Below are positions 46,786-56,367 of a stretch of DNA of 64,000 nucleotides, piece by piece. This DNA comes from Hyphomicrobiales bacterium (GTDB lineage Bacteria > Pseudomonadota > Alphaproteobacteria > Rhizobiales > Xanthobacteraceae), in contig PNAI01000016.1 of NCBI GenBank assembly GCA_003169835.1, forward strand, positions 62,001-126,000, written 5' to 3'. The position numbers were made by a program, and so were the translations under genes. The stretch's first letter is position 1; each line of letters begins with the position of its first letter. The notes below the pieces were generated by a model. It was not told the origin of the DNA and made no database searches. It saw nothing but the letters and a program-made list of their open reading frames with translations.

Positions 46786-47916
46786 ATGAAAGTTAACGGC
46801 ATATCCACACGCAGCGTCTGGCGAGAGCCGGATGGCGTCTCGGTCGGCGTGATCGATCAAGCGTTGTTGCCATATCGGTTCGCAACCATTCGGCTTGCGA
46901 CGCTGGAAGACATCGCGCGCGCGATCAGCAGCATGCAGGTGCGCGGCGCGCCGCTGATCGGGGCCGTTGCCGCATACGGGCTTTGCATGGCGCTGCGCGT
47001 GGATGCTTCGGACGAAAATCTCGAGCGCGCCTATTCAATGCTGCTGGCCACGCGCCCGACAGCGATCAATCTGAAATGGGCGCTCGATGAGGCGATGGCG
47101 GCGGTGCGCAATTTGCCGCGCGATCAACGCGTGGCCGCTGCTTATCGCCGCGCCGACGAAATCTGCGACGAGGACGTCGCCATCAATCAGGCCATTGGAC
47201 AAAACGGACTAAGGTTGATCGAAGACATTGCGCGACGGAAAAAATCCGATGCGCCAGTCAACGTGCTCACGCATTGCAATGCGGGCTGGCTTGCTACGGT
47301 CGATCTGGGCACAGCGACGGCGCCGATCTATCTCGCGCATGATGCAGGGATCAAAGTCCATGTCTTCGTCGATGAGACGCGCCCGCGCAATCAAGGTGCG
47401 CTCACCGCGTGGGAACTCGGCCAGCACGGCGTGCCGCATACGTTCATCGCAGACAATACCGGCGGGCATTTGATGCAGCACGGGTTGGTCGACATCGCCA
47501 TCGTCGGCACCGACCGCGTCACCGCGCAAGGCGACGTGTGCAACAAGATCGGCACTTATCTCAAGGCGCTCGCCGCCAAGGACAACAATGTTCCATTTTA
47601 TGTGGCGCTGCCCTCGCCGACGATCGATTTCACTGTCACCGATGGAATTGCCGAAATTCCGATCGAGCAACGCGGGGCAGAGGAGATCGCGAACGTGACC
47701 GGGCGCGGCGCTGACGGTGGCGTTACAACGGTGCGCGTCGTGCCCGAGGGCTCGGACGTTGCGAATTACGCGTTCGACGTTACGCCGGCGCGTCTGGTGA
47801 GCGGGCTGATCACCGAGCGTGGCGTGATTGCTGCCACGCGCGGGGCGCTCGCAAAGGTATTTCCCGAGCGTGCGAATTCTGCAAAATATGCGCCGAGCGG
47901 CAGGTCAGAGGGTTGA
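46786..47916 (+). CDS. mtnA: S-methyl-5-thioribose-1-phosphate isomerase
   Basis: MtnA converts methylthioribose-1-phosphate to methylthioribulose-1-phosphate in methionine salvage. The 376-residue protein (ATG 46786) has RGAPLIGAVAAYGL, the catalytic Cys in THCNAGWLAT, DETRPRNQGALTAWELGQHG, NTGGHLMQHGLVDIAIVGTDRVTAQGDVCNKIGTYL with the catalytic Asp, and VALPSPTIDF. None of mtnB, mtnC, mtnD or mtnK is seen here. The next gene begins 2 bases after its stop, an odd pairing with a Bug receptor. Confidence 0.94.
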   Translation: MKVNGISTRSVWREPDGVSVGVIDQALLPYRFATIRLATLEDIARAISSMQVRGAPLIGAVAAYGLCMALRVDASDENLERAYSMLLATRPTAINLKWALDEAMAAVRNLPRDQRVAAAYRRADEICDEDVAINQAIGQNGLRLIEDIARRKKSDAPVNVLTHCNAGWLATVDLGTATAPIYLAHDAGIKVHVFVDETRPRNQGALTAWELGQHGVPHTFIADNTGGHLMQHGLVDIAIVGTDRVTAQGDVCNKIGTYLKALAAKDNNVPFYVALPSPTIDFTVTDGIAEIPIEQRGAEEIANVTGRGADGGVTTVRVVPEGSDVANYAFDVTPARLVSGLITERGVIAATRGALAKVFPERANSAKYAPSGRSEG

Positions 47917-47918
47917 AT

Positions 47919-48950
47919 ATGGCCGGAAAATTCGGATGGATTGCGTCTTCGATCGGGCTCACGTTCGTGTTCTGCTTTGCCGGCTCTATGCCGGTTCACA
48001 CACAATCGCCGGGCGAGACATTTGCCGGCAAGAACATCTCGGTGATCATCGGTTTTGGTGCGGGCGGTGGCTACGACATGTGGGGCCGTCTCGTCGCGCG
48101 CCACATCGGTAAACATCTTCCGGGTAAGCCCAATACCATCGCGCAAAATATGCCGGGCGCGGGCAGTTATGTCGCGGCGAGCCACATCTATGGCGCCGCG
48201 CCGAAGGACGGCACGGTGCTCGCGATCATCGCGCGCGATGCAGCGCTCGGGCCGCTGTCCAGCGCGCCGGGCGCGCGATTTGACGCGACCAAACTCTCGT
48301 GGATCGGCACGCCGACGAAGGAGCACAATGTGTGCATCGCCTATCACACGGTGGCGGTGAAGAGTGTGGCCGATCTGCGTGAGAAACAATTGATCCTGGG
48401 AGATACCGGGCCGGGCACCGGCACAAGGTCGTATCCGAAAGTGCTCAACGATCTGCTCGGATTCAAATTCAAGCTGGTCGGAGGTTTTCAGTCGTCGGCG
48501 GATGTGTTCCTGGCGATGGAACGGGGGGAGGTCGATGGCATCTGCGAGAGCCTCGACAGTGTGATGAACCGCAGGCCGGATTGGATATCGAGCAAGAAAG
48601 TGACGGTTCTGCTGCAGGCGGGAGCTGCGCCGCATCGCGATTTAAAAGATGTACCGAATGTTCTCGATCTTGCGCGCAACAGCGACGAACGCCAAGTTCT
48701 GGAATTCTTGTACGCCGGACAAGAGATTGGGCGGCCGTTCGTCGCACCGCCGGATATGCCGGCGGATCGGCTCAAAATGCTGCGCGATGCTTTCAACGCG
48801 ACCATGAAAGATGCCGATTTCGTGGCGGACGCCAAGCGCAATAAATTTGAGTTGGAGCCCGAAGACGGCGAACATCTGGCGGCGCTGATCAAGAAAATCT
48901 ACGCGACGCCAAAGCCGATCATCGACAGGGTGACTGAGCTCATCAAGTGA
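47919..48950 (+). CDS. Bug/TctC-like periplasmic receptor, divergent member
   Basis: A 343-residue periplasmic protein. ATG 47919 has GAGGG 7 bases upstream, inside the end of mtnA. Signal peptide GWIASSIGLTFVFCFAGSMPVHTQ. The mature start GKNISVIIGFGAGGGYDMWGRLVARHIGKHLPGKPNTIAQNMPGAGSYVAAS is a recognisable but diverged Bug pattern (PGAG instead of GAGGNIG). It contains CIAYHT and CESLDS, cysteines unusual for the family. Tight coupling to mtnA suggests either a shared substrate (a sulfur sugar or its product) or a chance neighbour. Confidence 0.85.
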   Translation: MAGKFGWIASSIGLTFVFCFAGSMPVHTQSPGETFAGKNISVIIGFGAGGGYDMWGRLVARHIGKHLPGKPNTIAQNMPGAGSYVAASHIYGAAPKDGTVLAIIARDAALGPLSSAPGARFDATKLSWIGTPTKEHNVCIAYHTVAVKSVADLREKQLILGDTGPGTGTRSYPKVLNDLLGFKFKLVGGFQSSADVFLAMERGEVDGICESLDSVMNRRPDWISSKKVTVLLQAGAAPHRDLKDVPNVLDLARNSDERQVLEFLYAGQEIGRPFVAPPDMPADRLKMLRDAFNATMKDADFVADAKRNKFELEPEDGEHLAALIKKIYATPKPIIDRVTELIK

Positions 48951-48960
48951 CTTTTGATTT

Positions 48961-49065
48961 TGTCATTCCGGGGCGACGCGAAGCGTCGAGCCCGGAATCT
49001 AGAGGCAAACTCAGAACAAGCATTTGGATTCCGGGTCCGCGCCTTTGGCGCGTCCCGGAATGACG
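48961..49065. repeat. REPIN-like doublet (GTCATTCCGGG family)
   Basis: Left palindrome TGTCATTCCGGG...CCCGGAATCT (48961-49000) with inner stem GACGC-GAA-GCGTC, then a spacer, then the inverted relative GATTCCGGG...CCCGGAATGACG (49027-49065) with inner stem CGCGCC/GGCGCG. This is the two-REP arrangement of a REPIN and shares its half-site with 32627-32668. It lies in the convergent gap between the Bug gene and regA. Confidence 0.8.
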
Positions 49066-49082
49066 AGTTGAGAGAATTCGAT

Positions 49083-49637
49083 TTAGCGCGGGGCGCGTTT
49101 GGCCAAGATCCGCTGCAGGGTGCGGCGGTGCATGTTGAGCCGGCGTGCCGTCTCCGACACGTTGCGGGCGCACAGTTCGTAGATGCGCTGGATGTGTTCC
49201 CAGCGTACGCGGTCGGCCGACATGGGATGTTCCGGCGGTTCGGCCTTCTTGCCATCGAGTGCCAGCAAAGCCGCCACCACGTCGTCGGCGTCGGCGGGTT
49301 TGGCAAGGTAATCGATGGCGCCGATCTTGATCGCGTTCACGGCGGTCGCGATGTTGCCGTAGCCGGTCAGCACGATGGCGCGCGCGTCCGGACGCCGTTC
49401 TTTGAGCGCCGAGATGACATCAAGTCCGCTGCCGTCGCCCAGCCGCATATCGACGACGGCAAAAGCAGGCGGTGCGCGTTCCACGTGCTGGAGCCCTTCG
49501 GAAACCGCCTCCGCGGTCGTCACCTCGAAGCCGCGGCTCTCCATCGCGCGGGCGAGGCGCTGCACGAACGCCTTGTCGTCGTCGACGATCAGCAGTGATC
49601 GCTCGGGCACATTTGCCAAAGTAGCGACGTCGCTCAT
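49083..49637 (-). CDS. regA: redox response regulator RegA/ActR/PrrA
   Basis: A 184-residue two-domain regulator. Receiver: LLIVDDDKAFVQRLARAM, phospho-Asp in AFAVVDMRLGDGSGL, VLTGYGNIATAV, YLAKPADADDV. A short Pro-rich linker precedes the Fis-type helix-turn-helix ending IQRIYELCARNVSETARRLNMHRRTLQRILAKRAPR, which is nearly invariant in the RegA family. It controls respiration, fixation and photosynthesis genes by redox state. The cognate kinase gene lies just upstream (70 bases). Confidence 0.96.
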   Translation of the reverse strand: MSDVATLANVPERSLLIVDDDKAFVQRLARAMESRGFEVTTAEAVSEGLQHVERAPPAFAVVDMRLGDGSGLDVISALKERRPDARAIVLTGYGNIATAVNAIKIGAIDYLAKPADADDVVAALLALDGKKAEPPEHPMSADRVRWEHIQRIYELCARNVSETARRLNMHRRTLQRILAKRAPR

Positions 49638-49707
49638 CGCGTTCCTCTATTTTCAGCCATTGGTTGAAGATTAGAGAAGTAACGCGCCTAGCTCAAGCAA
49701 AATGAAT

Positions 49708-51030
49708 TCACGAAACCGCCGCGGTTAACGGACGCTCAAAATCCTCGCGCCCCCAACGGATTCGAACCACCGCTCCACGATCGGGAAATGCCCGATTTTC
49801 GAAATTCAGCGTTGCGCCCGATCGTTCGAGCAACGTCTTGGCGATGAAAAAGCCTAGTCCCAAGCCCGTGGTTTCGCTGCCGGCATTCATGCGGCGCCGC
49901 TTGCTCGATTTCACATAGGGCTCGCCGATACGGTCAATGATCTCCGGCGCAAAACCCGGCCCGTCGTCGCTGATGGTCACGGCAACATCCTCGCCGCTCC
50001 AATCGGCCGCGACCTCGACGCGCTTCTGGGCAAAATCGACGGCGTTTTCGAGCAGATTGCCGAGTCCATAAAGTATCGCGGGATTGCGCGCGCCGACGGG
50101 CGGTGCAAGCTGGTGCGGTACTGCGACTTCGATTGCGACCCCGAAATTGCGGTGCGGCGCCACGACTTCTTCGATCAATGCGGTGAACGGCATGCGGTCG
50201 AACGGCTCGCCGCTTGCCGACAGCTCGGTGAGCTTTGCCAGGATGCCGCGGCAACGCTGCGACTGTTCGCGCAGCAGGCGCACATCCTCGGCATGTGGTG
50301 AATCCGGCGGGATGGCGCGCTCGAGTTCCTTGGCGATCACCGAAATGGTGGACAGCGGCGTGCCGAGTTCATGGGCGGCTGCGGCGGCGAGACCATCGAG
50401 CTGCGAGAGATGCTGCTCGCGCTCGAGTACGAGTTCGGTAGCGGCGAGCGCTTCGGCAAGTTGGCGGCCTTCTTCGGTGATTTGCCAGGAATAGAGACCG
50501 ATGAAGAGAATGGACAGCAAAATCGACAGCCAAACTCCCAGCATGTAGATCCACGGCAAATCGAGTGGGTCTTCGTTCTCCCAGGGCAGCGGATAATGCA
50601 CGAACAAAAGTATCGTGGCACAAAGCATCGCGAATCCGCCAAGGACCAGTGTCAGGCGCGGCGGCAACGCAGTAGCCGAAAGCAGGACGGGCGCGAGAAA
50701 TAGAAACGCGAATGGATTTTGCAGCCCGCCGGTGAGGAACAAAAGCGCTGCGAGTTCGGCGGTATCAAAGGCCAGCAGCCAAGCGGCGCGGTCGGGCTCG
50801 ACGCGCTGAGAGGTGCTAAAGCGCACGCGCAGCATCACGTTGAGCCACACCGCGAGGACGATCACGGCCATGCATGGCCAGATCGGCAATTCGAAATCGA
50901 GGCCGTAATAGACCACTACTACGGCGGTGGTCTGACCAATGATCGCGAACCAGCGCAGCCGCAGCAATGTGTCAAGCCGGACCTGCCGCCGCTGCGGCAG
51001 ATGGAGCTTGTCAAAATCCTGACCAAGCAT
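49708..51030 (-). CDS. regB: redox sensor histidine kinase RegB/ActS/PrrB
   Basis: A 440-residue membrane kinase, partner of RegA. The N-terminus has about six helices with the quinone-site heptad GGLQNPF. The H-box is AAHELGTPLSTISVIAKELE. The redox-active Cys is in the conserved stretch LREQSQRCRGILAKL. ATPase boxes are ILYGLGNLLENAVDFA (N), ISDDGPGF (G1) and GLGLGFFIAKTLLERSGA (G2). All functional landmarks are intact. Confidence 0.96.
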   Translation of the reverse strand: MLGQDFDKLHLPQRRQVRLDTLLRLRWFAIIGQTTAVVVVYYGLDFELPIWPCMAVIVLAVWLNVMLRVRFSTSQRVEPDRAAWLLAFDTAELAALLFLTGGLQNPFAFLFLAPVLLSATALPPRLTLVLGGFAMLCATILLFVHYPLPWENEDPLDLPWIYMLGVWLSILLSILFIGLYSWQITEEGRQLAEALAATELVLEREQHLSQLDGLAAAAAHELGTPLSTISVIAKELERAIPPDSPHAEDVRLLREQSQRCRGILAKLTELSASGEPFDRMPFTALIEEVVAPHRNFGVAIEVAVPHQLAPPVGARNPAILYGLGNLLENAVDFAQKRVEVAADWSGEDVAVTISDDGPGFAPEIIDRIGEPYVKSSKRRRMNAGSETTGLGLGFFIAKTLLERSGATLNFENRAFPDRGAVVRIRWGREDFERPLTAAVS

Positions 51031-51181
51031 GGCTGCAATGTAGCGGTTCGCTTGGCCGGCTTAAATACCGGATTGTGCGCTGGCGGGCTTTATCTTGGGC
51101 CGTTAACTTGCGCCTATTGTTGCGGCCGAAGACGCGGTGGGGCTTGCGCCGGGGCGCTTGCCGCGTCACATCTGCGGCATC

Positions 51182-51955
51182 ATGCTGTCCGCTGCAACCA
51201 TGCCCGCCGACCCCACCATCACCGTCGATTGCCTGGTCAAGATCTATGGAAAAGATGTCGCGGTCGATGGCATTTCATTTGCGCTCAAGCCGGGCTCGGT
51301 CACGGCGCTGCTGGGCGCCAACGGTGCCGGCAAGTCCACGACCATCGCGACGATCATGGGTCTGCTGACGCCGACGTCGGGCCGCGCGACGGTGCTCGGC
51401 GCGGAAATGCCGCGGCAGCGCCATCGCGTGCTTCACCGTATGAATTTCGAAAGTCCCTATGTCGACATGCCGATGCGGCTCACCATCCAGCAGAACCTGA
51501 CGGTTTTCGGCATGCTCTATGGGGTTGCGAATTTGCCTGAGCGCATCGCAAGGCTTGCCGCGGAACTTGAACTCACGGAGCTGCTCGACCGGCCGACCGG
51601 CAAATTGTCGTCGGGCCAGAAGACCCGCGTGTCGCTGGCAAAATCGCTGATTAACGAACCGGACGTCCTGCTGCTCGACGAGCCAACCGCTTCGCTCGAT
51701 CCCGATACGGCAGATTGGGTGCGCGGGCGGCTTGAGCGCTATTGCAGGGAGCGGCATGCCACCGTGCTGTTGGCCTCACACAACATGGCGGAAGTCGAAC
51801 GGCTGTGCGAGCGCGTCATCATGATGAAGCGCGGGCGGATCGAAGACGACGACACGCCGGAACGGCTGATCGCGCGCTACGGTCGGAATACGCTGGAAGA
51901 AGTCTTTCTCGACATTGCGCGCGGCCGCACCGACGCTCGCGAGGCCGCGCAATGA
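51182..51955 (+). CDS. ABC-2 type transporter ATP-binding protein
   Basis: A 257-residue export ATPase. Walker A GANGAGKSTTIATIMGLL, Q-loop region RMNFESPYVDMP, signature LSSGQKTRVSLAKSL, Walker B VLLLDEPTASLD and switch His in LLASHNMAEVERL are present. The C-terminal GRNTLEEVFLDIARGR is typical of the NodI/YadG-like exporter group. The start is ATG 51182 or ATG 51200; neither has a clear Shine-Dalgarno. It overlaps the permease by ATGA. Confidence 0.92.
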   Translation: MLSAATMPADPTITVDCLVKIYGKDVAVDGISFALKPGSVTALLGANGAGKSTTIATIMGLLTPTSGRATVLGAEMPRQRHRVLHRMNFESPYVDMPMRLTIQQNLTVFGMLYGVANLPERIARLAAELELTELLDRPTGKLSSGQKTRVSLAKSLINEPDVLLLDEPTASLDPDTADWVRGRLERYCRERHATVLLASHNMAEVERLCERVIMMKRGRIEDDDTPERLIARYGRNTLEEVFLDIARGRTDAREAAQ

Positions 51956-52773
51956 GCGTGCAGGAAAACGAAGCCGTTATGTTTTCGACGCGGCGCGTGT
52001 TGGCGATGGTGCTGCGCTATTGGTATCTGCTGCGCTCGTCCTGGCCGCGCATTCTCGATCTGATCTATTGGCCCGCGGTGCAGATGCTGATGTGGGGATT
52101 CCTGCAACTCTATCTGAACCAGAATTCCGGCTTCTTCAATAAAGCCGGCGGCACATTCATAGGTGCGGTGCTGTTGTGGGATATTTTATTCCGCGGCCAG
52201 CTTGGATTCTCGATCTCGTTTCTAGAGGAAATGTATGCGCGCAACATGGGCAATCTGATGATGAGCCCGTTGCGGCCGGTCGAGTTCGTCACAGCACTGA
52301 TGGTGATGAGCATTATCCGGCTGGCGATCGGCATGGTGCCGGTCTCGCTGCTTGCGATTGCATTTTTCGGATTCAATCTGTGGGGTTTCGGCCTCGCGCT
52401 TGCGGCGTTCTTCCTCAATCTCATCTTGACGAGCTGGGCGATCGGAATTTTCGTGGCGGGACTGCTGCTGCGCAATGGACTCGGCGCTGAGAGTCTTGCC
52501 TGGACCTTCATGTTTTTGTTTCTGCCGCTCACCTGCGTCTATTATCCGGTGGCGGTGCTGCCGGTCTGGCTGCAGCCGGTCGCGTGGTCCTTGCCGCCGA
52601 CCTATGTGTTCGAGGGCATGCGCGCGCTGCTGATCGATCATGTGTTCCGCGCCGACCTGATGATCGAAGCGTTCGCCATCAATGTCGGATTGTTTGCGGC
52701 GGGGGCGGTAGCGTTCTTTATGCTTTTGCGCAGTGCGCGCCGGCACGGAACGCTCCTGCAGACCGGCGAATAA
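51952..52773 (+). CDS. ABC-2 type transporter permease
   Basis: The gene starts at ATG 51952, overlapping the stop of the ATPase (ATGA), and not at the track start 51742. The 273-residue product has six helices and the ABC-2 patterns DLIYWPAVQMLMWGFLQLYL, FISFLEEMYARNMGNLMMSPLRPVEF-like FSISFLEEMYARNMGNLMMSPL, and PPTYVFEGMRALL. Similar pairs export polysaccharide, lipid or small drugs; the substrate is unknown. Confidence 0.92.
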   Translation: MSVQENEAVMFSTRRVLAMVLRYWYLLRSSWPRILDLIYWPAVQMLMWGFLQLYLNQNSGFFNKAGGTFIGAVLLWDILFRGQLGFSISFLEEMYARNMGNLMMSPLRPVEFVTALMVMSIIRLAIGMVPVSLLAIAFFGFNLWGFGLALAAFFLNLILTSWAIGIFVAGLLLRNGLGAESLAWTFMFLFLPLTCVYYPVAVLPVWLQPVAWSLPPTYVFEGMRALLIDHVFRADLMIEAFAINVGLFAAGAVAFFMLLRSARRHGTLLQTGE

Positions 52774-52865
52774 GGCATTGCTGCGATGCGGCGGCCACAA
52801 CCTGCTGAATTCATGTCAATTTTCAAGGTAACGGATTACAACAAGCCGATAGTTATATTGACGGT

Positions 52866-54248
52866 ATGGCTGCGAATCGTCAGGATGCTGCATCGCAACA
52901 AGATCGGGCCGGGGCCCATAAAATGGCAATTGGAGAATTTGGCGGGGCGCCACAGACCGGCGGTCCGGTGGCTTCGACCGGCCTCTACTGGCTCTATGAG
53001 ATGAGCCACGCCGCGCTCAATCCCTGGCGCGTCATGGCCGATGTGACAAAGCTCTATTTCAAAAATCCGCTCAATCCGCTGACGCGCACCCAGTTCGGCA
53101 AGACAATGGCTGCGTCCGCCGAATTGTTCGAGCGCATCACACGCCGCTACGGCAAGCCGGAGTGGCACATCGATTCCACTTTGGTCGGTGGCGAGCGCGT
53201 GCCGGTCCATATCAGCTGCGTGTGGGAGCGGCCGTTCTGCCAGCTGCTGCACTTTGAGCGCGTGTTCGAACGCGTACCGCAGCGGCCGCAGCCGAAGCTT
53301 CTGATCGTGGCGCCAATGTCAGGCCATTACGCCACGCTGCTGCACGGCACGGTCGAGGCCTTCCTGCCTAATTTCGATGTCCACATCACCGATTGGATCG
53401 ATGCGCGCATGGTGCCGGTGGCTGAAGGCCGGTTCGATCTCGACGACTACATCGACTATGTCATCAGCATGCTGCATCGGCTTGGCGGAGACACCAACGT
53501 GATCGCCGTGTGCCAGCCTTCGGTACCGGTGCTGGCCGCCGCAGCGTTGATGGAAGCGAGCAACGACGCGTACGCGCCGCGGTCCATCGTGCTGATGGGC
53601 GGGCCGATCGATACGCGCGTCAATCCGACGGGAGTCAATAAGCTAGCAGAAGAGCGGGGCATCAATTGGTTCCGCAACAACGTCATCACCAAAGTGCCGT
53701 TTCCGCATCCGGGTCTCATGCGTGATGTGTATCCTGGATTCCTGCAGCTCAATGGTTTTGTGAGCATGAATCTCGACCGGCATGTCGATGCGCATCAAAA
53801 TATGTTTTTGCATCTGGTTGGCGGCGACGGCGATTCAGCGCAGAAGCACCGGGAATTTTATGATGAATATTTGGCGGTGATGGATCTTACGGCGGAGTTC
53901 TATCTGCAGACTGTCGATACCGTTTTTGTCCGTCATGCGCTGCCGAAGGGCGAGATGACCCACCGCGGCCATCCGATCGATCCGTCTATGATCCGCAGAG
54001 CCGCGCTACTGACGATCGAGGGCGAAAGAGACGACATATCAGGCGTCGGGCAGACCGAGGCTGCGCACAAGCTGTGCGTGAACATTCCGCTGGAGCGCAA
54101 GGCGCATTATCTGCAGCTTGGCGTTGGCCATTTTGGCGTGTTCAACGGCTCGCGATTCCGCGCCGAAATCGCTCCGCGCATCTCGGATTTCATCCGCTCC
54201 ATCAGCGCGCCGGTGGCACGCAAGGCATCCGTGCGCGTGGTGGCTTAA
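52866..54248 (+). CDS. phaZ: intracellular poly-3-hydroxybutyrate depolymerase
   Basis: A 460-residue esterase that breaks down stored PHB granules. The alpha/beta-hydrolase core has the catalytic Cys in IAVCQPSVPVLAAAAL, typical of the intracellular PhaZ family in place of the Ser lipase box, the acid in LLTIEGERDDISG, and the His in GVGHFGVFNGSRFR. N-terminal segment TGLYWLYEMSHAALNPWRVMADVTKLYFKNPLNP is diagnostic. No signal peptide. ATG 52866 or ATG 52923 may be used. phaC/phaR are not in the window. Confidence 0.94.
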   Translation: MAANRQDAASQQDRAGAHKMAIGEFGGAPQTGGPVASTGLYWLYEMSHAALNPWRVMADVTKLYFKNPLNPLTRTQFGKTMAASAELFERITRRYGKPEWHIDSTLVGGERVPVHISCVWERPFCQLLHFERVFERVPQRPQPKLLIVAPMSGHYATLLHGTVEAFLPNFDVHITDWIDARMVPVAEGRFDLDDYIDYVISMLHRLGGDTNVIAVCQPSVPVLAAAALMEASNDAYAPRSIVLMGGPIDTRVNPTGVNKLAEERGINWFRNNVITKVPFPHPGLMRDVYPGFLQLNGFVSMNLDRHVDAHQNMFLHLVGGDGDSAQKHREFYDEYLAVMDLTAEFYLQTVDTVFVRHALPKGEMTHRGHPIDPSMIRRAALLTIEGERDDISGVGQTEAAHKLCVNIPLERKAHYLQLGVGHFGVFNGSRFRAEIAPRISDFIRSISAPVARKASVRVVA

Positions 54249-54348
54249 AGTCCATCGTCTCCTTTGACTGTGCGCGTCTGACTTGCTCCAATCGGGGGCC
54301 GGGAGATGTTTCGTCTCATATCCGGAAATATTCCCATCGGTTCGAACC

Positions 54349-55134
54349 ATGCCGCTTAGCGCCTTGTTCTTTCGCCGATCGAGCGAGCCGCGAACGATCG
54401 AGATTGCTTACGAGCAAGCGGTCTATCAGGTGCGGGTGCGCCGGCACCGCCGTGCGCGCCGCTATACACTGCGTGTTCATGCGGCCAGCCGCGACGTGGT
54501 GCTCACCATGCCGTTGCGCGGGAGCGTGCGCGAGGCCAGGATCTTCGCCCAGAAGCACGGGGCCTGGATCGCCGCGCGGCTGGTGCGCTTGCCCATCGCT
54601 GCGCCGTTCGGTCATGGCGCGATCGTGCCGCTGCGCGGAGAGCCGCATCGCATCGTGCATCGTCCCAAAGAGCGCGGCACGGTGTGGGTCGAGGCCGGTT
54701 CCGATGGCGCGCAATTGCTATGCGTGACGGGTCAGGCGCCGCATATCGGCCGGCGGATCGGCGATTATCTCAAGCGCGAGGCCAAGCGCGAGCTGGAAGC
54801 CGCGAGCTGCCGTGCCGCCGAGAAGCTTGATGTCGCGATCAAGCGCGTCTCGGTGCGCGATCAGGCAAGCCGCTGGGGTTCGTGTTCGAGCACCGGCGTG
54901 CTGTCGTACTCCTGGCGGTTGATTCTGGCGCCGCCGTTCGTGCTTGAATATCTCGCAGTGCACGAGGTCGCGCATTTGGTGGAAATGAATCATTCGGCAC
55001 GGTTTTGGCGTATGGTCGCGGCGCATTGCCCAGACGAGGGGCGGGCCAGGGCATGGCTCGATGCGCATGGCAGCGATCTGCATCGCTACGGCATCGCCGA
55101 TGACGAGGCAAGGCCGCGTACGGCCGAAATCTGA
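54349..55134 (+). CDS. YgjP/SprT-like zinc metallopeptidase (DUF45)
   Basis: A 261-residue protein starting at ATG 54349 (MPLSALFFRRSSEPRT); the track start adds 22 residues. The zinc motif is HEVAHLVEMNHSARFW, preceded by the conserved RVSVRDQASRWGSCSSTGVLSYSWRLILAP of the YgjP-like family. The basic N-terminal part (VRVRRHRRARRYTLRVH) is also typical. Substrates are unknown for most members. No signal peptide, so cytoplasmic. Confidence 0.9.
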   Translation: MPLSALFFRRSSEPRTIEIAYEQAVYQVRVRRHRRARRYTLRVHAASRDVVLTMPLRGSVREARIFAQKHGAWIAARLVRLPIAAPFGHGAIVPLRGEPHRIVHRPKERGTVWVEAGSDGAQLLCVTGQAPHIGRRIGDYLKREAKRELEAASCRAAEKLDVAIKRVSVRDQASRWGSCSSTGVLSYSWRLILAPPFVLEYLAVHEVAHLVEMNHSARFWRMVAAHCPDEGRARAWLDAHGSDLHRYGIADDEARPRTAEI

Positions 55135-55160
55135 TCGCCTCAATCCTCAACCCACAATCC

Positions 55161-56348
55161 ATGATGCCGCGCCCCAATCCCACCGCGCTGACCGCGCTTC
55201 TGGCTCTGCTGACCGGCATCGCACCGATGTCGGTGGACATGTATCTCGCTTCATTGCCGGATATTGCGCGCAGTCTCGTGACGTCCGACGCACAGGTGCA
55301 GCTCACACTCTCGTTCTATCTTGTCGGTTTTGCCATCGGCCAGGTGATCTGGGGCCCGATCTCCGACCGGCATGGGCGAAGGCCGATCCTGCTGACGGCA
55401 ATTTCGGTTTTCATTGTGGCCAGTGTCGTATGCACGATCGCTCCTTCGATCGAGGTTTTGATCGCGGCGCGCTTTGTTCAAGCGGTTGGCGGCGCGGGCA
55501 TGACGGTGCTGGCGCGTGCGGTGGTGCGCGATGTCTACGAAGGTTTGGCCGTGGCGCGCGAATTGTCGCGCATGACTGCGGTCATGGCGCTGGCGCCGCT
55601 GCTTGCGCCGCTGCTTGGCGGCGTGCTGCAGACGTTTTTCGGCTGGCGCGCGAATTTCGTCGTGCTGACGGCCATCGGCGTCTCGACAGCGGCGCTGGTG
55701 GCGCTGCTGCTGCCGGAAACATTGCGCAGCCGTGCGCCCGAACCGGTCTCGTTCGGCTCTATCTTTCGCTCCTATCGCACGTTCGCCAGCGATCGGACCT
55801 TCCTCACTTATTCAGGGCTGCTCATTTGCGCGTTCGGCGGATTGTTCGCCTGGATCTCGGCTTCCGCGTTTGTGCTGCAAAATCTCTATCGCCTTACGCC
55901 GTTTGAATTTGGCCTGGCGTTTGCGGTCGGATCGGTCGGCTACCTCATCGGCACGTGGATTGCGGCGCATATCGTCGCGCGCGTTGGGCTCGATCGCACA
56001 CTGGGGCTTGGATGCGTCGTAATGGCGGGCGGAGGTGCTGCCGGTGTGCTGGCGTTGTTGTTTGGATTTACGTCGGCGACTGCGCTGGTATTGCCGGTTG
56101 CCGTGTTTCTCGCCGGGCTCGGGCTCGCGTTGCCGCAGGCGCAAGCCGGCGCATTGCTGCCGTTTCCGGAGCGGGCCGGGACTGCATCCTCACTGGTCGG
56201 GTTTTTGCAACAGACGGCAGGCGCGGTGGTCGGCGCCATTGTCGTGCATCTGCTGGGTCAGAGTGCGTGGCCGCTCGCCATCGGTGTTGCAGTCATGGGA
56301 TGCGGCGCGTTTGTGCTCTGGGCGCTTACGCATGAGATGCGTAAATAA
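55161..56348 (+). CDS. Bcr/CflA family drug-resistance MFS transporter
   Basis: A 395-residue, 12-helix proton antiporter. The first helix segment GIAPMSVDMYLASLPDIARSL, helix 2-3 motif GPISDRHGRRPILL, RFVQAVGGAGMTVLARAVVRDVYEG (helix 4-5) and GGVLQTFFGWRANFVVLTAIG are typical of Bcr/CflA. It starts 26 bases after the metallopeptidase gene and may be co-transcribed. Its drug or amino-acid export substrate is not known. Confidence 0.93.
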   Translation: MMPRPNPTALTALLALLTGIAPMSVDMYLASLPDIARSLVTSDAQVQLTLSFYLVGFAIGQVIWGPISDRHGRRPILLTAISVFIVASVVCTIAPSIEVLIAARFVQAVGGAGMTVLARAVVRDVYEGLAVARELSRMTAVMALAPLLAPLLGGVLQTFFGWRANFVVLTAIGVSTAALVALLLPETLRSRAPEPVSFGSIFRSYRTFASDRTFLTYSGLLICAFGGLFAWISASAFVLQNLYRLTPFEFGLAFAVGSVGYLIGTWIAAHIVARVGLDRTLGLGCVVMAGGGAAGVLALLFGFTSATALVLPVAVFLAGLGLALPQAQAGALLPFPERAGTASSLVGFLQQTAGAVVGAIVVHLLGQSAWPLAIGVAVMGCGAFVLWALTHEMRK

Positions 56349-56367
56349 ACACCGAGCTTGAATATTT

